Shown: positions 1-11,015, numbered from the stretch's first letter. The stretch: DNA of 43,373 nucleotides from Nemertoderma westbladi (GCA_032718475.1 JAUCBJ010007441.1:1-43373); one strand, 5' to 3'. Numbers and translations: made by a program. The notes: generated from the letters alone by a model not told the origin.

Positions 1-4
1 CTGC

Positions 5-407
5 TTATGGCTGCCCCAACTTACTAACGGCACTTGATCAGACCAACTCTACACACGCAGCAATCCCTTCAGACCCAAAAATAGCTAGACAACAATCCGG
101 CCTACAAAATATCTGAGTAATAACTATTACGGTACCTGAACAGACCACACAAACAAACACAGGCTAAAACACTGGCAGACTACGATCAAGCCTAAATAAA
201 CTACAGTATATGCAGACTCTGAAACTGTTAGTTAGTATGCGTTCTAACACGGTAGTACGACTTATTCTTTAAGAGGGGATTGACCTTACAGTTATGACTG
301 CCCCAACTTACTAACGGCACTTTATCAGACAAACTCTACACACGCCGTAATCTCTCCAAACCCAACCATACAGTCAGACAGCAGCTCAGCCTACAATTAT
401 CTGAACA
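5..407. repeat. Diverged direct repeat pair, offset about 287 bp
   Basis: Positions 5-118 and 292-407 are related copies. Both contain CTGCCCCAACTTACTAACGG followed by a shared CACT..ATCAGAC and ACTCTACACACGC, then drift apart. The first copy begins at the window edge, so the repeat may continue to the left. It could be an old tandem duplication or two copies of a dispersed element. Confidence 0.7.
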
Positions 408-655
408 ATCTGAGCAGACTTACACGTCTTCAGCTCAATATTAACTTACTAGGAAATAAAACTGACAGAAATAAGTAAGCTCCAAAAGAAACAAGGGGTG
501 TACAGTCCCTAATCTCTTAAACAGCCTACCGGTATACAATAATCAAATCGAATAACACTAAAAGTACTTGTACAGCAGTACCGGTACCGGTGATGACAGT
601 TAGGCCTACTGACCTACAAAGTACCGGTTCAGTTTTACCGGTCACTACGGTATTT

Positions 656-787
656 TGCAACCTTATTGCCTACTGCAATAAGATTGTAAACTGTTACTGT
701 TCGACAGAACAGTATTAAGCTGTATTTAATGCCTACACTTGCAACCTTATTGCTTACTGCAATAAGATTATAAACTGTTACTGTTCG
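656..787. repeat. Direct repeat pair of 48 bp containing a hairpin
   Basis: Positions 656-703 and 740-787 are nearly identical, offset by 84 bp. Each contains the inverted pair CTTATTGC / GCAATAAG around a 5-base loop, so each copy could form a short hairpin. No gene is associated with it. Confidence 0.75.
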
Positions 788-2047
788 CGCTTTTGAAGAC
801 CTTTAGCAGTTTAACCTGCCAAAATTTATATGTCTTTTAGTTAATTAAAACCACTTTAGCATACGACAATAATTTATGCTAATACGCAAAACATTAGCCG
901 AAGTCAGCCCATGCGCGATCATTCACCCGATGGATCTACACCCGGGAGACTGAATTCGGATGCTTGAATTGTATTATTACAGTGTAAGGTTGCAGTGTGT
1001 ACCTAATGTATTATTCGATAGATCGTTAATAATTAATCTCTGACAGATATTATTGGCTTTCGGGAAATATTAACAGTTCCTTTAGGACGTGGCGCTTTAT
1101 CTATTTAAACAGAACTAAGACTTATACTAAACGCAACGATACTGCTTATGATTAAAGTATAAAGCGTATTCTTTAGGAAATACTTTGTTACCAATCACAA
1201 TCATACACACTATTCTGCCGACAGTCAGTACATTTGATCACACATAAAGAGAGCAGTAATTGACTCACGTAGGGTCTGCTAAATAACATTGGATTCAATA
1301 CACACCACATTAATATAAATCGCAATTGTTATGTATAGCCGGTCTCTCTAACCTGTAGTGTATCAAGAAAATTGGGAATTGGGTGATTTATCCGTATTAT
1401 CCAAATAGCAATATTTCCATAAACAAATAGGTACAATTAATAACTGACGGTAAAATAACAGTACAAGCAATATGATTAATGCAAAGGTATCAAGATTAGT
1501 TAATGAGTATGATTTGTTAAGTTAAATTAGTTCGTTAAGTTAGGTAACAGTTTATACTTTCGATAATTCAAGCAGTTTACTATAGTTCTTACTAAAAGGC
1601 CGGTGTTTCTGGCTTAGACAGCAATAACAACAAAGTATCAAGAAAAAAAACAGTAAGACTGAACACTCTCCTTATGATCGACTAAAAGCTACACGTCGAC
1701 AGGAAAAATCGCTCTGATTGGCTCAAGCCAAACAAAGAACCTTGCATCTAATGGCTGTTTCCATGTCAGCAACCAGCTGCTAGATGTCGTAATATGAATT
1801 ATCACGGCTAAGCTATGAAAGGTAGTTGGTGCATTACAGGTTTTTTGTCTTACCATGTCCGCCAAAACACGTATATAGCAGAATTACTTTTATGTCCGTT
1901 AAAACACCTGTAAAGGTACCTTGCGGGCGAGGGGAATATATATACAGTTAGAAAACCTTTTTAGAGTATTCCAGCGCCTGGGGGGGAACTGGCCAGCAAA
2001 GGCAAACGTATCAGTTATCCCACAAAAGCTTTTACAACCACCTTGGG

Positions 2048-2723
2048 TGATCTTCCACAGTAAACCCTTCCACTCTGTCTCCCCAAGGAATGCCTGTTCA
2101 CCACCATGAGTGATCTTCCACAGTAAACCCTTCCACTCTGTTTCGTAAAGGAATGCCTGTTCACCACCATGGGTGATCTTCCACAGTAAACCCTTCCACT
2201 ATGTTTCCTAAAAAAAATACCTGTTCACCACCATGGGTCATCTTCCCCAGTAAACCCTTCCACTCTGTTTCCTAAAGGAATGCCTGTTCACCACCATGGA
2301 TGATCTTCCACAGTAAACCCTTCCACTCTGTTTCCTAAAGGAATGCCTGTTTACCATCATGGATGATCTTCCACAGTAAACCCTTCCACTCTTTTTCCTA
2401 AAGGAATGCCTGTTCACCACCATGGGTGATCTTCCACAGTAAACCCTTCCACTCTGTTTCGCAAAGGAATGCCTGTTCACCACCATGGGCGATCTTCCTC
2501 AGTAAACCCTTCCACTCTTTTTCCTAAAGGAATGCCTATTCGCCACAATGGGTGATCTTCATCAGTAAACCCTTCCACTCTGTTTCCTAAAGGAATGCCT
2601 GTTCACCACCATGAGTGATCTTCCACAGTAAACCCTTCCACTCTGTTTTCCGAAGGAATGCCTGTTCACCACCATGAGGTGATCTTCCACAGTAAATTAA
2701 ACCCTTCCACTCTAATTCCCAAG
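2048..2723. repeat. 63-bp minisatellite, about 11 copies
   Basis: The motif TGATCTTCCACAGTAAACCC recurs every 63 bp (2048, 2111, 2174, 2237, 2300, 2363 and onward to 2679). Copies differ by a few substitutions, and the last has a small insertion. Because 63 is divisible by three, the minus strand shows an 82-residue repetitive open frame, which I regard as a by-product of the repeat. Confidence 0.9.
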
Positions 2724-2754
2724 TTCCCATTTACCGACCATCCAAGGATGAAAG

Positions 2755-2886
2755 CCCGGGTTGGGCTAGGCTGCAGCATTTAAAGCACAGTGCCCAAACA
2801 GTACAGCCGCAGCCCCATCTAGGGATAAACCAGGGCTTCTTGAATGGAAGCCCAGGAATGTCACCACTAGACCAATCAAGCTGCTT
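2755..2886 (-). mobile_element. tRNA-derived SINE (head region)
   Basis: Read on the minus strand, TGGTCTAGTGG (2864-2874) matches the A box of tRNA-Glu/Gly-type pol III promoters. A 7-bp stem follows (2833-2839 with 2847-2853) around a 7-base loop that has TTC in the anticodon position. GGTTTATCCC (2822-2831) then resembles a decayed B box. About 65 bp of non-tRNA sequence follows towards 2755. There is no intact acceptor stem, so this is a SINE head rather than a functional tRNA. Family and 3' end are not determined. Confidence 0.6.
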
Positions 2887-3147
2887 ATTAGTTATAATTA
2901 CTGTAGTTACTAATTATTATTTAATATATATGCATATGATTTAAAGAAATTATCATTATTTCATCTCCTAGAATTAATAAATGTCAATCCTTTAAATGTT
3001 CAATGTGTAAAATTAATATTTTAAAATTAAAAAAAAATATTTTTAGTTATCGAAAATCATCAATAATCAATAGAAAATGTCAGATGATCGATTGAAACAT
3101 TTATTATTTTTGCATGAAAATTTTTATTTTAAAATCTAAATAAAAAT

Positions 3148-3302
3148 CCGGGGTGGGAGTCCGTCCCCTTTTACAGCTTTACACCCACCAGAGCAACAGG
3201 GGTTCTGCCCCCCGGAAACCGCGGGGCAGCACCTAAATGATAAACTTCACAAAAGTGTTGCCCACCATAGAAATTATATTCCTGGATCCGTCCCTGGCCC
3301 CA
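3148..3302. mobile_element. Possible end of a DNA transposon or MITE
   Basis: A GC-rich island in AT-rich DNA ends in CCTGGATCCGTCCCTGG. On the minus strand this reads CCAGGGACGGATCCAGG, which resembles the GGGGCGGATCC-like termini seen on some hAT-type non-autonomous elements. I found no partner terminal repeat or target duplication, so this is a weak call. Confidence 0.25.
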
Positions 3303-4007
3303 CACAGGATGAATAAAAAGTAGACTTAAAATTCACGTCCCATGATTCAAGTATCTTTGTTTCCATTGGATTATTTAAATATTCTACAGTAGTAAGCTAC
3401 CAGTCTACCGGTGAAGTGGTTAAGCGAAAGCTGATAAATACTGCATATAATCAAATTGTTTGGTCAAATAACAAGTGCAACCAATCATGGTAGACAATTT
3501 AGTCTCCCCCTTCCCTTGTCAAGGGGTTAACATATTAAATACATCCTTGCCCTATCGTGAACAAAGGCAATAAAAAGCATAGAGAATCGATAAGAACCAT
3601 AGGCCTATTTCCTTTGTAAACTATTTTTGAACTCTAAACATTATTAACACATTTTACCGCCCGCAACGCATGAAGTGAAGAATATGTAGTCTTAGCGTAT
3701 TCCTCTACAGAGTATACATGTATAGGATATATTACTATTGAAAGCATTTGATGGTTGTGGGTTGTTTATTGAACATACCGCATTGTCTTATTTTAGTACT
3801 GAACCGCTTGGAATATGTAAGCCTACTAATGATAAACGCGACGTATAGGCCTACGCGTAGTTATACGTACCACCTACGCGTAGGTCGCGTAGGACCTACG
3901 CGTAGTTAATGTTAAAACTCTGAAACTGGCGATATATGACCCAATGTTGCGAACTACGCGTAGGTCGAAAAGATTTACCCCAAATATTTTCCACTACAAT
4001 TTCACTT
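3303..4007. other. Intergenic, no gene recognised
   Basis: AT-rich with no credible coding frame. Its one distinctive feature is the palindrome cluster at 3851-3963. Confidence 0.5.
3851..3963. repeat. Cluster of four perfect CTACGCGTAG palindromes
   Basis: The self-complementary decamer CTACGCGTAG occurs at 3851, 3874, 3896 and 3954, with a related GGTCGCGTAGGACC between the second and third. Each contains the MluI-type core ACGCGT. No adjacent gene is visible. The function is unknown; it could be a protein-binding cluster or part of an unrecognised element. Confidence 0.7.
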
Positions 4008-4945
4008 CAAGGAGGTGCTAGCAGGTTAGAACATCCTAATTTCAAGCAGTCTCTGACTCTCTGATTGGACGATTAAAATATTTGTATATTCAACCAATAA
4101 ATAAGAAGGCGCTTGAATTAGGTAGTTCTAATGACAATAATAAAAGGCATTAGAGACTGCTAATTTCAAGTTCTCATAATTATTGTATTGGAAATATTAG
4201 CAGTGACATTTTATAAGTACAGGTGTTAGCACGACTGCAGATCAGAAACAAATAGTCGCACAAAAAGACACTCTAATAAATCTAGTGTAGGAATTTTTTG
4301 TACCGGTTAGGAATATGGTAGGTATTATTGAATTTATTAGTATAGATACGACAACCAACGGTCAAAGACCCCAATCATGGCCAACAATAAAATCATGGTT
4401 AAATATAAAAAAAATATGATGTAATAAAAATACTATATTTATTTATACATGAGTTGGGGGGATGGGGGTGATTGATTACAGCTTATCCCAGATCTCACAA
4501 CTTCCACGGGAGAGGCTATCTTTATTATGAAAGAGTCTTTTGAAAGGATCTTTGCAGGTATTATAATTTCATGTTACTGTACATAATTAATTCTTACTGT
4601 ACACACAACAATTAATTATTATTTGTTGTATTTATTAAAACACCACAACCAATTTATTGTTACGTGCATGCTGACATAACAGGTTTTATGGCTGCCAATT
4701 ATTTAATTCTCCCGCCAACATCAACTCCTAAACTTGAAATTAGCAGTCTTTAATGGCATGCTGTAATTATTGTCAATAAACGCACCTAATTCAAGCGCTA
4801 TATGATTTGTAGGCCATTTTTCTGACCAATCAGTTCATTAACTCCCTAACAATCACACTGCACATTGCACGTGACTTCATTATTGACTGTTGTAGTTCGT
4901 CTTTAACCAGTGACTGCTTGTAATTAGGATGTTTTGACGCCTCCT
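4008..4945. mobile_element. Fold-back element with long inverted arms
   Basis: Two arms of about 165-210 bp (4008-4170 and 4733-4945) are inverted copies of each other. Perfect stretches include 17 bp (4154-4170 with 4733-4749) and 15 bp (4109-4123 with 4784-4798). A further diverged match near the outer ends pairs CATCCTAATTTCAAGCAGTC with GACTGCTTGTAATTAGGATG. The roughly 560-bp centre contains no recognisable transposase. The organisation fits a non-autonomous fold-back element or long-TIR MITE. Target duplications were not resolved. Confidence 0.65.
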
Positions 4946-5959
4946 TTCACTACATGACTAATTAAATTAAATTTCGCGAACATTTAATTTTGTTAATTAC
5001 CATAAATTAATCGCAACAGGTTTACTATGGAGGGCGTTGATAACAAAAACAATAGATGACACTCCAGTCGAGCGCGTTACAATGTAATATTGTTATGGTT
5101 CTTTGGTGCTGCTTTAAATGATTTCTGCAACACTGCAAATCATTAGTTTTCGAAACCATTAGATAATATAAAAGTCCCTTAATAATATGATCCCTAAAAT
5201 TCCAATTAGGCTTGCTACACAACAAACTGTGGTTCAACTAACCGTATAATAAATAACATTGGAAATGGATGGACGTTTGTAACAAAGCAGCGGAGAGAAA
5301 TTCGGCCAATGCATCAATTGGTGTTGTATGAATCCTGCCTAGCCTACGGTGGCAGATCTTTGCCAATCAATTAATTTTTTTTTGTTCAGAAGTTCTCCAT
5401 CACGTCATAATTTATGGTGGACCATAAATTTTTTTTTTGCAAAAACGGGCACCGCTCATCTGCTGGGCTTTAAGGATGTAAATATATATAGAACTGCAAT
5501 ATGTTTTACATTTTAGTATAGGAATTAAAATGCAATGATGTTTTGGAAAGGTTGGGTACAGATGAGATCACGTCACTAATACGCAAGCGGTGGCAATGAA
5601 TTCTGAAAAATAATCTAATGGATGGTGCGATAGTTACATTACTTTCGTGGTAAGTATAATAGCTTATTAAATATAATAGCTTAAAGTATAATAAGTACAA
5701 TAATATGTTGTCATAAAGTAGAAACCCATTTTTATTCTGACAACTATCTCGATTCTGCTCCTGCCGATACGTAGCAAGTAACTTAATTGTACGGATAAAA
5801 CGCATCATCTTTTTGTTGATGTTGTAGTCCGATACAGTGCCGTAGCATATTTACGCACTGACACTTCTAGCAATGGTAATAAACCATCCATTTTATTTGT
5901 AATACGATATCCGGATTTCATTTCCACTGTCCAAGCTCGTCGCCATAGTTGTAGTAGTA
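4946..5959. other. Intergenic, no gene recognised
   Basis: AT-rich, with several homopolymer T runs around 5370-5440. Short minus-strand frames (about 5025-5237 and 5506-5808) are low-complexity or lie opposite transposon-like sequence and resemble no protein family. Confidence 0.5.
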
Positions 5960-6405
5960 GAACAAAGGGAGAAGAACTTGGATTCACACTACAAGAACGG
6001 AGAAGTAGCAAATATCCGGCAATTACAATTACAGACACCAAATTAGCGTACGATATTGCCCTGCTTTCTAATATACGCTAGCAGATGCATAGCTTCTTCT
6101 GAATAAAGTGGAGAGGACTGCTAAGGTGGTTGTATTGCATATAATTGCTACCAAAACCAAATTCATGACTTTTGATGTTAATGGAAACTTGACAACACTG
6201 CCACAATTGTTAATAATCAACTAAGGAAGGTAGACGACTTCCAGTACACCTTGGGTCATGTATAGAGAGTAGCAAAAAGACATGCAAAGCGCAAGGGTAG
6301 CTCTATCAAAAGTGGATACCATCTGGAAATCAGACCTCTCCAGGCGCTTGAAGACAAATTTCTTTCGAGCCACAGTGGAAAGTGTACTTTTATACGGGGG
6401 AGGTC
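5960..6405 (+). pseudogene. LINE reverse-transcriptase relic
   Basis: Read across frames, the plus strand gives decayed non-LTR reverse-transcriptase sequence. First comes GFTLQERRSSKYPAITITDT, then LAYDIALLS, a degenerate version of the catalytic FADDIALLS box near 6040-6075. A VDDFQ-type box follows near 6230, then KVDTIWKSDLSRRLKTNFFR and ATVESVLLYG (about 6310-6400). Frameshifts and stops separate these pieces and the second catalytic Asp region is altered, so it is dead. The RT C-terminal boxes suit an RTE- or CR1-like LINE. The 5' and 3' limits are uncertain. Confidence 0.8.
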
Positions 6406-6706
6406 TGATCCTAGAGCTTCCTTCCGAGATACTTCTTTCCGAATCCACTATTTTCCATACTGAAAAACAACGTAATTTCGTATTGTAATCTCAAATTATA
6501 GAACCCTTACTTCGGATACACGGTTTATGTTATTATACAAAATACATAGCAAGAGGGATATAAAAGTCCATTATCTGCGTGTTAACCGATGTTCATTAGT
6601 GTAAGTTTATACTCATTACTTATGTATTGTATTATTTTGTAATTCACATTTTCGATAGAAATAATATACATAAATTTAATTTAAATACGAACATAAATTA
6701 TTACAA
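6406..6706. other. Region downstream of DYNLT2B; nothing further seen
   Basis: AT-rich DNA between the LINE relic and the stop codon of the minus-strand dynein light-chain gene. It presumably includes that gene's 3' UTR. No clear AATAAA on the minus strand was found close to the stop. Confidence 0.4.
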
Positions 6707-7144
6707 TTAGTAATAGAAAACACCAAAAGCGGCAGCCACGCAAAATAATGAATCGTTCATGAAGAAGGACTGGGTATAATTATCCGTGTCGCTGTCCCAG
6801 AAACAACGGCAACCCATCTTTACACCCTGTCCTCTTTGCTCCCCGATCACAACCTGCACAACGTATCTATACCGATCGAATCCCATGGTTACGAGTTGTT
6901 TCTTGATATCATCCGATATATTTTTTGTCCACTGTGGGATATCCTCGATATCGTAAGCTTTATCACTTAATTGCTCAGCCATACAGTTTGTTAGAACGTC
7001 TTTGACGGCCGATGGTCGGAATTTGTTTTGGTATTTTGGACGAATAATATAGGTATTTTCTACTTTTACTGGTTCTTCAACTAATGCAGGTTCTGGTTGA
7101 CTTTTCGGTGGTGAAGCCGTCGGCATTGCTTCAACTTCGGCCAT
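6707..7144 (-). CDS. DYNLT2B: Dynein light chain Tctex-type 2B (TCTEX1D2-like)
   Basis: An intronless 145-residue frame. The protein is a Tctex1-family light chain of cytoplasmic dynein-2, the motor for retrograde intraflagellar transport in cilia. Residues 1-28 are a variable Pro/Glu-rich N-terminus. The fold then follows the family closely: ENTYIIRP at 29-36, KFRPSAVKDV at 41-50, MGFDRYRYVVQVVIGEQRGQ at 87-106, RCFWDSDTDNY at 113-123, FMNDSLFCVAAAFGVFYY to the end. Vertebrate orthologues end in the same FYY pattern and have similar length (about 142 residues). I start at the ATG at 7144-7142 because the frame further upstream offers only a GTG. The context GTCATGG is acceptable for initiation. 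The vertebrate gene has introns, so the single exon points to intron loss or a retrocopy. It is divergent to DLST, 3.2 kb away. Confidence 0.95.
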   Translation of the reverse strand: MAEVEAMPTASPPKSQPEPALVEEPVKVENTYIIRPKYQNKFRPSAVKDVLTNCMAEQLSDKAYDIEDIPQWTKNISDDIKKQLVTMGFDRYRYVVQVVIGEQRGQGVKMGCRCFWDSDTDNYTQSFFMNDSLFCVAAAFGVFYY

Positions 7145-8864
7145 GACCACAGATTAAATACAATTGTTTTTATAATAATTGCGAATAAAATGATAACCCC
7201 GAGGTTAAGTTAACAATATTATTGGTAAGCTGGTGCTTAGCACTATTTTTAGTACAATACTGCAATACAGGTAATTATTAGCCCTATCAGTACCGGTAGC
7301 CTACCAGATTGATGCAACTATCCGATTGCTGGTTTGTTTACATCAGCTCAGCTGTAGTCACCTGGCAACGAATTTGAAAGTTCTCAGGTTCTGAGTGGCT
7401 GCTACTCGGATGTACCAATGGTAAATAAGGAAACAACATTCACCAATCACAGCACTGCTACCAATTCAGAATTTCCCAAATATCTGTATTGCCTTCAGCA
7501 ACACGGATCTTCATGTCCTCTGACTGACTGATGCTAGTGCTGACTGACACTGAGGCAAAGGCATTATTTTTAACAGTTTAATATACAGGCCATGCAGCCG
7601 AGATTTAGGGTGAATTAGTGTAAGGCTGAAAGATTCCACTTACAGGTACAGCCACGTCTGCACGGTAGTACCAGTTCAGCAGTACTGTAATTAACAGTCA
7701 ACAATACATATATGCTGCTTGTAGGTACAGGAGGTAAACAAATTTATTGACATACCGGTATTGCATATTGTATTATTTTAATTACTGCACCGGTAGTTAA
7801 TTCTGTAATTAGCTTTATTAAAATCAAGTTTTATTGATCTGTAGTCCGACAGTGTGCAGTGCGGCAGGCCCACATGCCTTAGTAGGTATAGAGACCGATT
7901 TATAATGAATTATAATGCCTCATAAATGCTGTGTCGGGCCCTGAAAGCCTGTGGGCTACTGCTGACTGGCTGATGGAATTACAGAATTACGACGCCACTC
8001 TCGATGATACCGAACCATGGAAAGGTTTCCGTTATCGGATTGCCTTCTGCCGCGGGCGCTTCCTAACATTGCTGCATGTGTGTAATGAAGATCATTATTG
8101 TAGCACTGGCGTTTGTCGAATGTAAAGTCAGAACGGAAACCACGGCTTTCATTTTCAGGTTTACGATTAATTTTCAGGATTGTTGCTAATCTATTTCATT
8201 AATTAATGAAGAAACAGTTTCAATGTCATTATTGATGCGTTCACTCTGTCAATATGTGGTTGGGAGTATTGGGTATAGGCAATCGTAATATATACAGTGT
8301 AGTATACAGGTATAATGTAGATATTAAAGTAATAACATAATGTTTATGACTAGATAAAAGTACGTAATAATATAAATAAGTAACTACCGGTAATAATAAT
8401 ATAAAGTAATCATGTATCACCCCCACATCAATACCGGATGAGACAGACTGTACCAAAGATCCACCCAATCAATCAATCATCAGGGATGGCCCGGATTTAT
8501 TTCATTCCGAGCCATTTGAAATGTCTTAATATCGTCAGTACAAAACATAATAAATTACAAAATATAGTTTACTGACAGACTGGTATGTATATTTCAACGA
8601 ATAAGATACAAAGATTGAACTACCCATAATCCCGTAATAAGCATTGAAATTTACCTGTATATCCTATTGTAAAAGTTCCAGGCTATGCTAATTTAATTTC
8701 GCTTTAATCTCCGGCTGCATGGCCTTTAGCTCTGGCAAGTAGGCATTGTGCTTTGCACTGCACCTAACGCACTCGAACCATAACCAAATTTCTGAACCCA
8801 AGTTGACTTTAGACTAAGTCAGTAAGTACGGTACCGCGGTCAGGCAGTAAGCAAATTGTCAATT
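7145..8864. other. Divergent intergenic region between DYNLT2B and DLST (part 1)
   Basis: It contains the presumed DYNLT2B promoter. CACCAATCAC near 7440 includes a CCAAT-like pentamer, but there is no distance-based support for it. Several TACCGGTA-type palindromes occur (about 7290, 7760, 8390). A 64-codon frame at 7931-8125 is unrecognised and not called as a gene. Confidence 0.45.
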
Positions 8865-9123
8865 GGGGTGTCGTTTCAGCTGTTCAGCCTTCTCAGGGGG
8901 TTAATCAGTTAATGTTAAATTAATATGTAAAAATTTACTCCTACTGGCCTAGGAAGTAACATTTTTACTGTAAACTGTGTTCCTAATTGTAGTTTATTGT
9001 TTTGGTTTGAAAAGCCTGCTTGCCCTGCTACTTTCCTTTAAAAGGAACCTTAAATGGTGAACATCGAAATTACATATTCGCGAAATTAAGTTGATATGTT
9101 AAAATGGGCTGAAACGACACCCC
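8865..9123. mobile_element. MITE with perfect 16-bp terminal inverted repeats
   Basis: GGGGTGTCGTTTCAGC (8865-8880) and its exact complement GCTGAAACGACACCCC (9108-9123) bound a 259-bp AT-rich segment without a coding frame. A partial terminus, GAAACGACACCTCTG, lies near 9758. Target duplications are not obvious beyond one or two bases, so superfamily assignment is open. Confidence 0.75.
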
Positions 9124-9189
9124 ATGGCTGCATGGTAATATACCCGTCTACCCTGCCCGCCTGCCCGCTTGCACCATGGTCTGCTTGCA

Positions 9190-9735
9190 CTCACGAGGCC
9201 TATCAGAATATTTAAATTTTTATTTCATTTGATGCATTGGTCACTATTACAGTATTATACACGCCTATGACATACTGACAGAGGCCTATTTCAATTACCA
9301 CTTACCAGTACTGCAGTAATGATTGATCGTTAGGCCTACCTATCCTATCAGCATACAGGGTACAGGCCTATTGTTCATATTTCTAGCCTACACAACCAGA
9401 CAACAACAACACTTTTCAACTACAGAACATAACTAGGAACTAGGGCCCTGCTGCCCTGTGTTGCTGTCAGGCTGTGTAGTGTAGAGTAGGCCTACCTTTT
9501 TTTACAGTAAAGTGTAAGTGCTGAAGTGTCAAGTGCAAGTGTGCCTTGCACCTTGTCGTATTTCTCAGACAGTCAGATGAAACTATAATTATTCTATTAT
9601 ACAGTTATAGGCCTATATTTATTTATAATATTTCACTTCGTTTAAATAGTAGGCCTATACACTATAGCCTAAATAAATAGGCCTACTGAAATATGAAATA
9701 AGTACAGAAGTAGGCCTACCACCTACCACCCACCA
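9190..9735. repeat. Dense cluster of AGGCCTA palindromes
   Basis: Variants of the palindrome TAGGCCTA occur about ten times in 550 bp, for example AGTAGGCCTACC, ATAGGCCTATA and GTAGGCCTATAC. The same motif is scattered elsewhere (604, 3600, 3845, 18020, 19555, 26780). No gene is seen in this stretch, which lies upstream of DLST exon 1. Confidence 0.6.
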
Positions 9736-10377
9736 CTCTGCCGGCATTACTGCATTATAACGAAACGACACCTCTGTAACCTGCTCCTTTACTAACCTGC
9801 CTACAGTGTTTGGTGTTCCACTACTGCACTAGTGTACGTACACGTACAGCCACATCTCTATCAGTCAGTCAGTCTATTATCAAATTATAATCTAAAACGT
9901 AAAATGCAGTGCTGGGGCTGTGGGGGTGTTGTTAATGCAGTTGGCAGTGGTGCCCTGCCCACTCTGCCACTAAGCACCCGATCGAGCACTGCTGCTCCTG
10001 CCAGCCTGCAGTCCTGCTCACAAGCAGTCAAGGAATACTATACTGCTGTACTGCAGTGTACCATAATGCATACTGCATGTACTGTATGCTGGTATGTATA
10101 ATAAGTCCTTGTCCAGTCTGCAGTCTGTACATTGGAATTGAAGTGGTATCTTGTGTCTTGCATCTTGTACGTGTGCAGTGTAGTGTATTCTGTATACCCA
10201 GCCTGTCAGCCCAGATGCCCGATCTGCCGATGACTATCCTTTATCTGGCTTAACTGGTTATATCCTTACGCGTACAGGCGTACACCTATCTGCCTATTGC
10301 AGTATTGCTAGGTCTACCGTCTACAGTATGTGTTATACCGATAATTACTAAATTTTCTGGAAACGAATGATGCAACA

Positions 10378-10431
10378 ATGGCAACTTCCTTGTTAAAATA
10401 TTTCAGATCATCCTTAAAAGTTCCCAATCGG
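10378..10431 (+). CDS. DLST: DLST exon 1: mitochondrial targeting peptide
   Basis: First coding exon of dihydrolipoamide succinyltransferase, the E2 core of the mitochondrial 2-oxoglutarate dehydrogenase complex. It transfers succinyl groups from lipoate to CoA in the TCA cycle. The exon encodes 18 residues, MATSLLKYFRSSLKVPNR: Ser/Leu/Lys/Arg-rich with no acidic residue, as expected for a matrix presequence. The start context AACAATGGC is good. The exon ends CGG with donor GTAAGT, phase 0, and joins in frame to 11016. The call rests on position, composition and a perfect donor rather than residue similarity, because animal DLST presequences are poorly conserved. The exons listed below are the rest of this gene; together they give about 318 residues before the window's last DLST exon ends. 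Confidence 0.75.
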
Positions 10432-10549
10432 GTAAGTCATCAGTCTCAGTTTGTTGTAAACAGATACCGCATACCGGTATCTGCTGATCTGGTTATATCC
10501 AGTGTTTTTAACTTTGAGACTCGATATTAATTCGCCGTGACTCGATTTA

Positions 10550-10570
10550 CCCCCCCCCCCCCCCCCCCCC
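10550..10570. repeat. Poly-C tract of 21 bases
   Basis: An uninterrupted C run in DLST intron 1, so the template strand carries G21. It could form i-motif or G-quadruplex structure and is likely length-variable. Length in an assembly may be unreliable. Confidence 0.9.
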
Positions 10571-11015
10571 TGCCACATGTCTCATCTGTGGTGATGCTTT
10601 ACATATTAACCTGCGGTACCTTTCCCACCAACGAAGGCGTGTTGCCGCACAGTTCCTCTCGAACTCGTACCACCATAAGATATGTTATTCTGGATGCTGG
10701 AGGCCCACTCCCTCTTGTTTGTGTCGTCTCTGCGGAGGTTCGGCTGACTATTTTTCGCTCTGTGCTTCGTGCTCGTACATACCCTCAATCGGTAGTAATC
10801 TACACCTGGCGTTCCACCTACAGGCACTGATATAACGCCTATTTTTTAAATTATTTAATTAATTGTATTTAGATATCTATTATTTAGTCTCTCTTATATG
10901 AACTACCGGTACTATCTTCTCTATTTATTTATAATTTAAATATTTTAACAAATTTTACATATCCGTTGGATATAATAAAGTCTCCATTAATCAATTAACC
11001 TCCCCCTTTCCACAG

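Larger units (their letters stand above)
1..2047. other. Intergenic, no gene recognised
   Basis: AT-rich sequence with no convincing coding exon on either strand. It holds two diverged direct duplications, listed separately, and several TACCGGT palindromes around 570-650. The short open frame near 1921-2109 runs into the 63-bp minisatellite and resembles no protein I know. Confidence 0.6.

Noticed and set aside
2238-2486. 82-codon minus frame (MVVNRHSFRKQSGRVYCGRS repeats)
   Set aside because: A product of the 63-bp minisatellite; no gene context.
7931-8125. 64-codon frame starting near 7931, and a hydrophobic start MKIIIVALAFVE near 8085
   Set aside because: No family resemblance, no supported splice partners and no continuation of a secreted protein; left as unassigned.
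10537-10830. 97-codon plus and 73-codon minus frames in DLST intron 1
   Set aside because: The frames overlap each other and the plus frame begins in the poly-C tract. A transposon tail is possible but no motif was firm enough.
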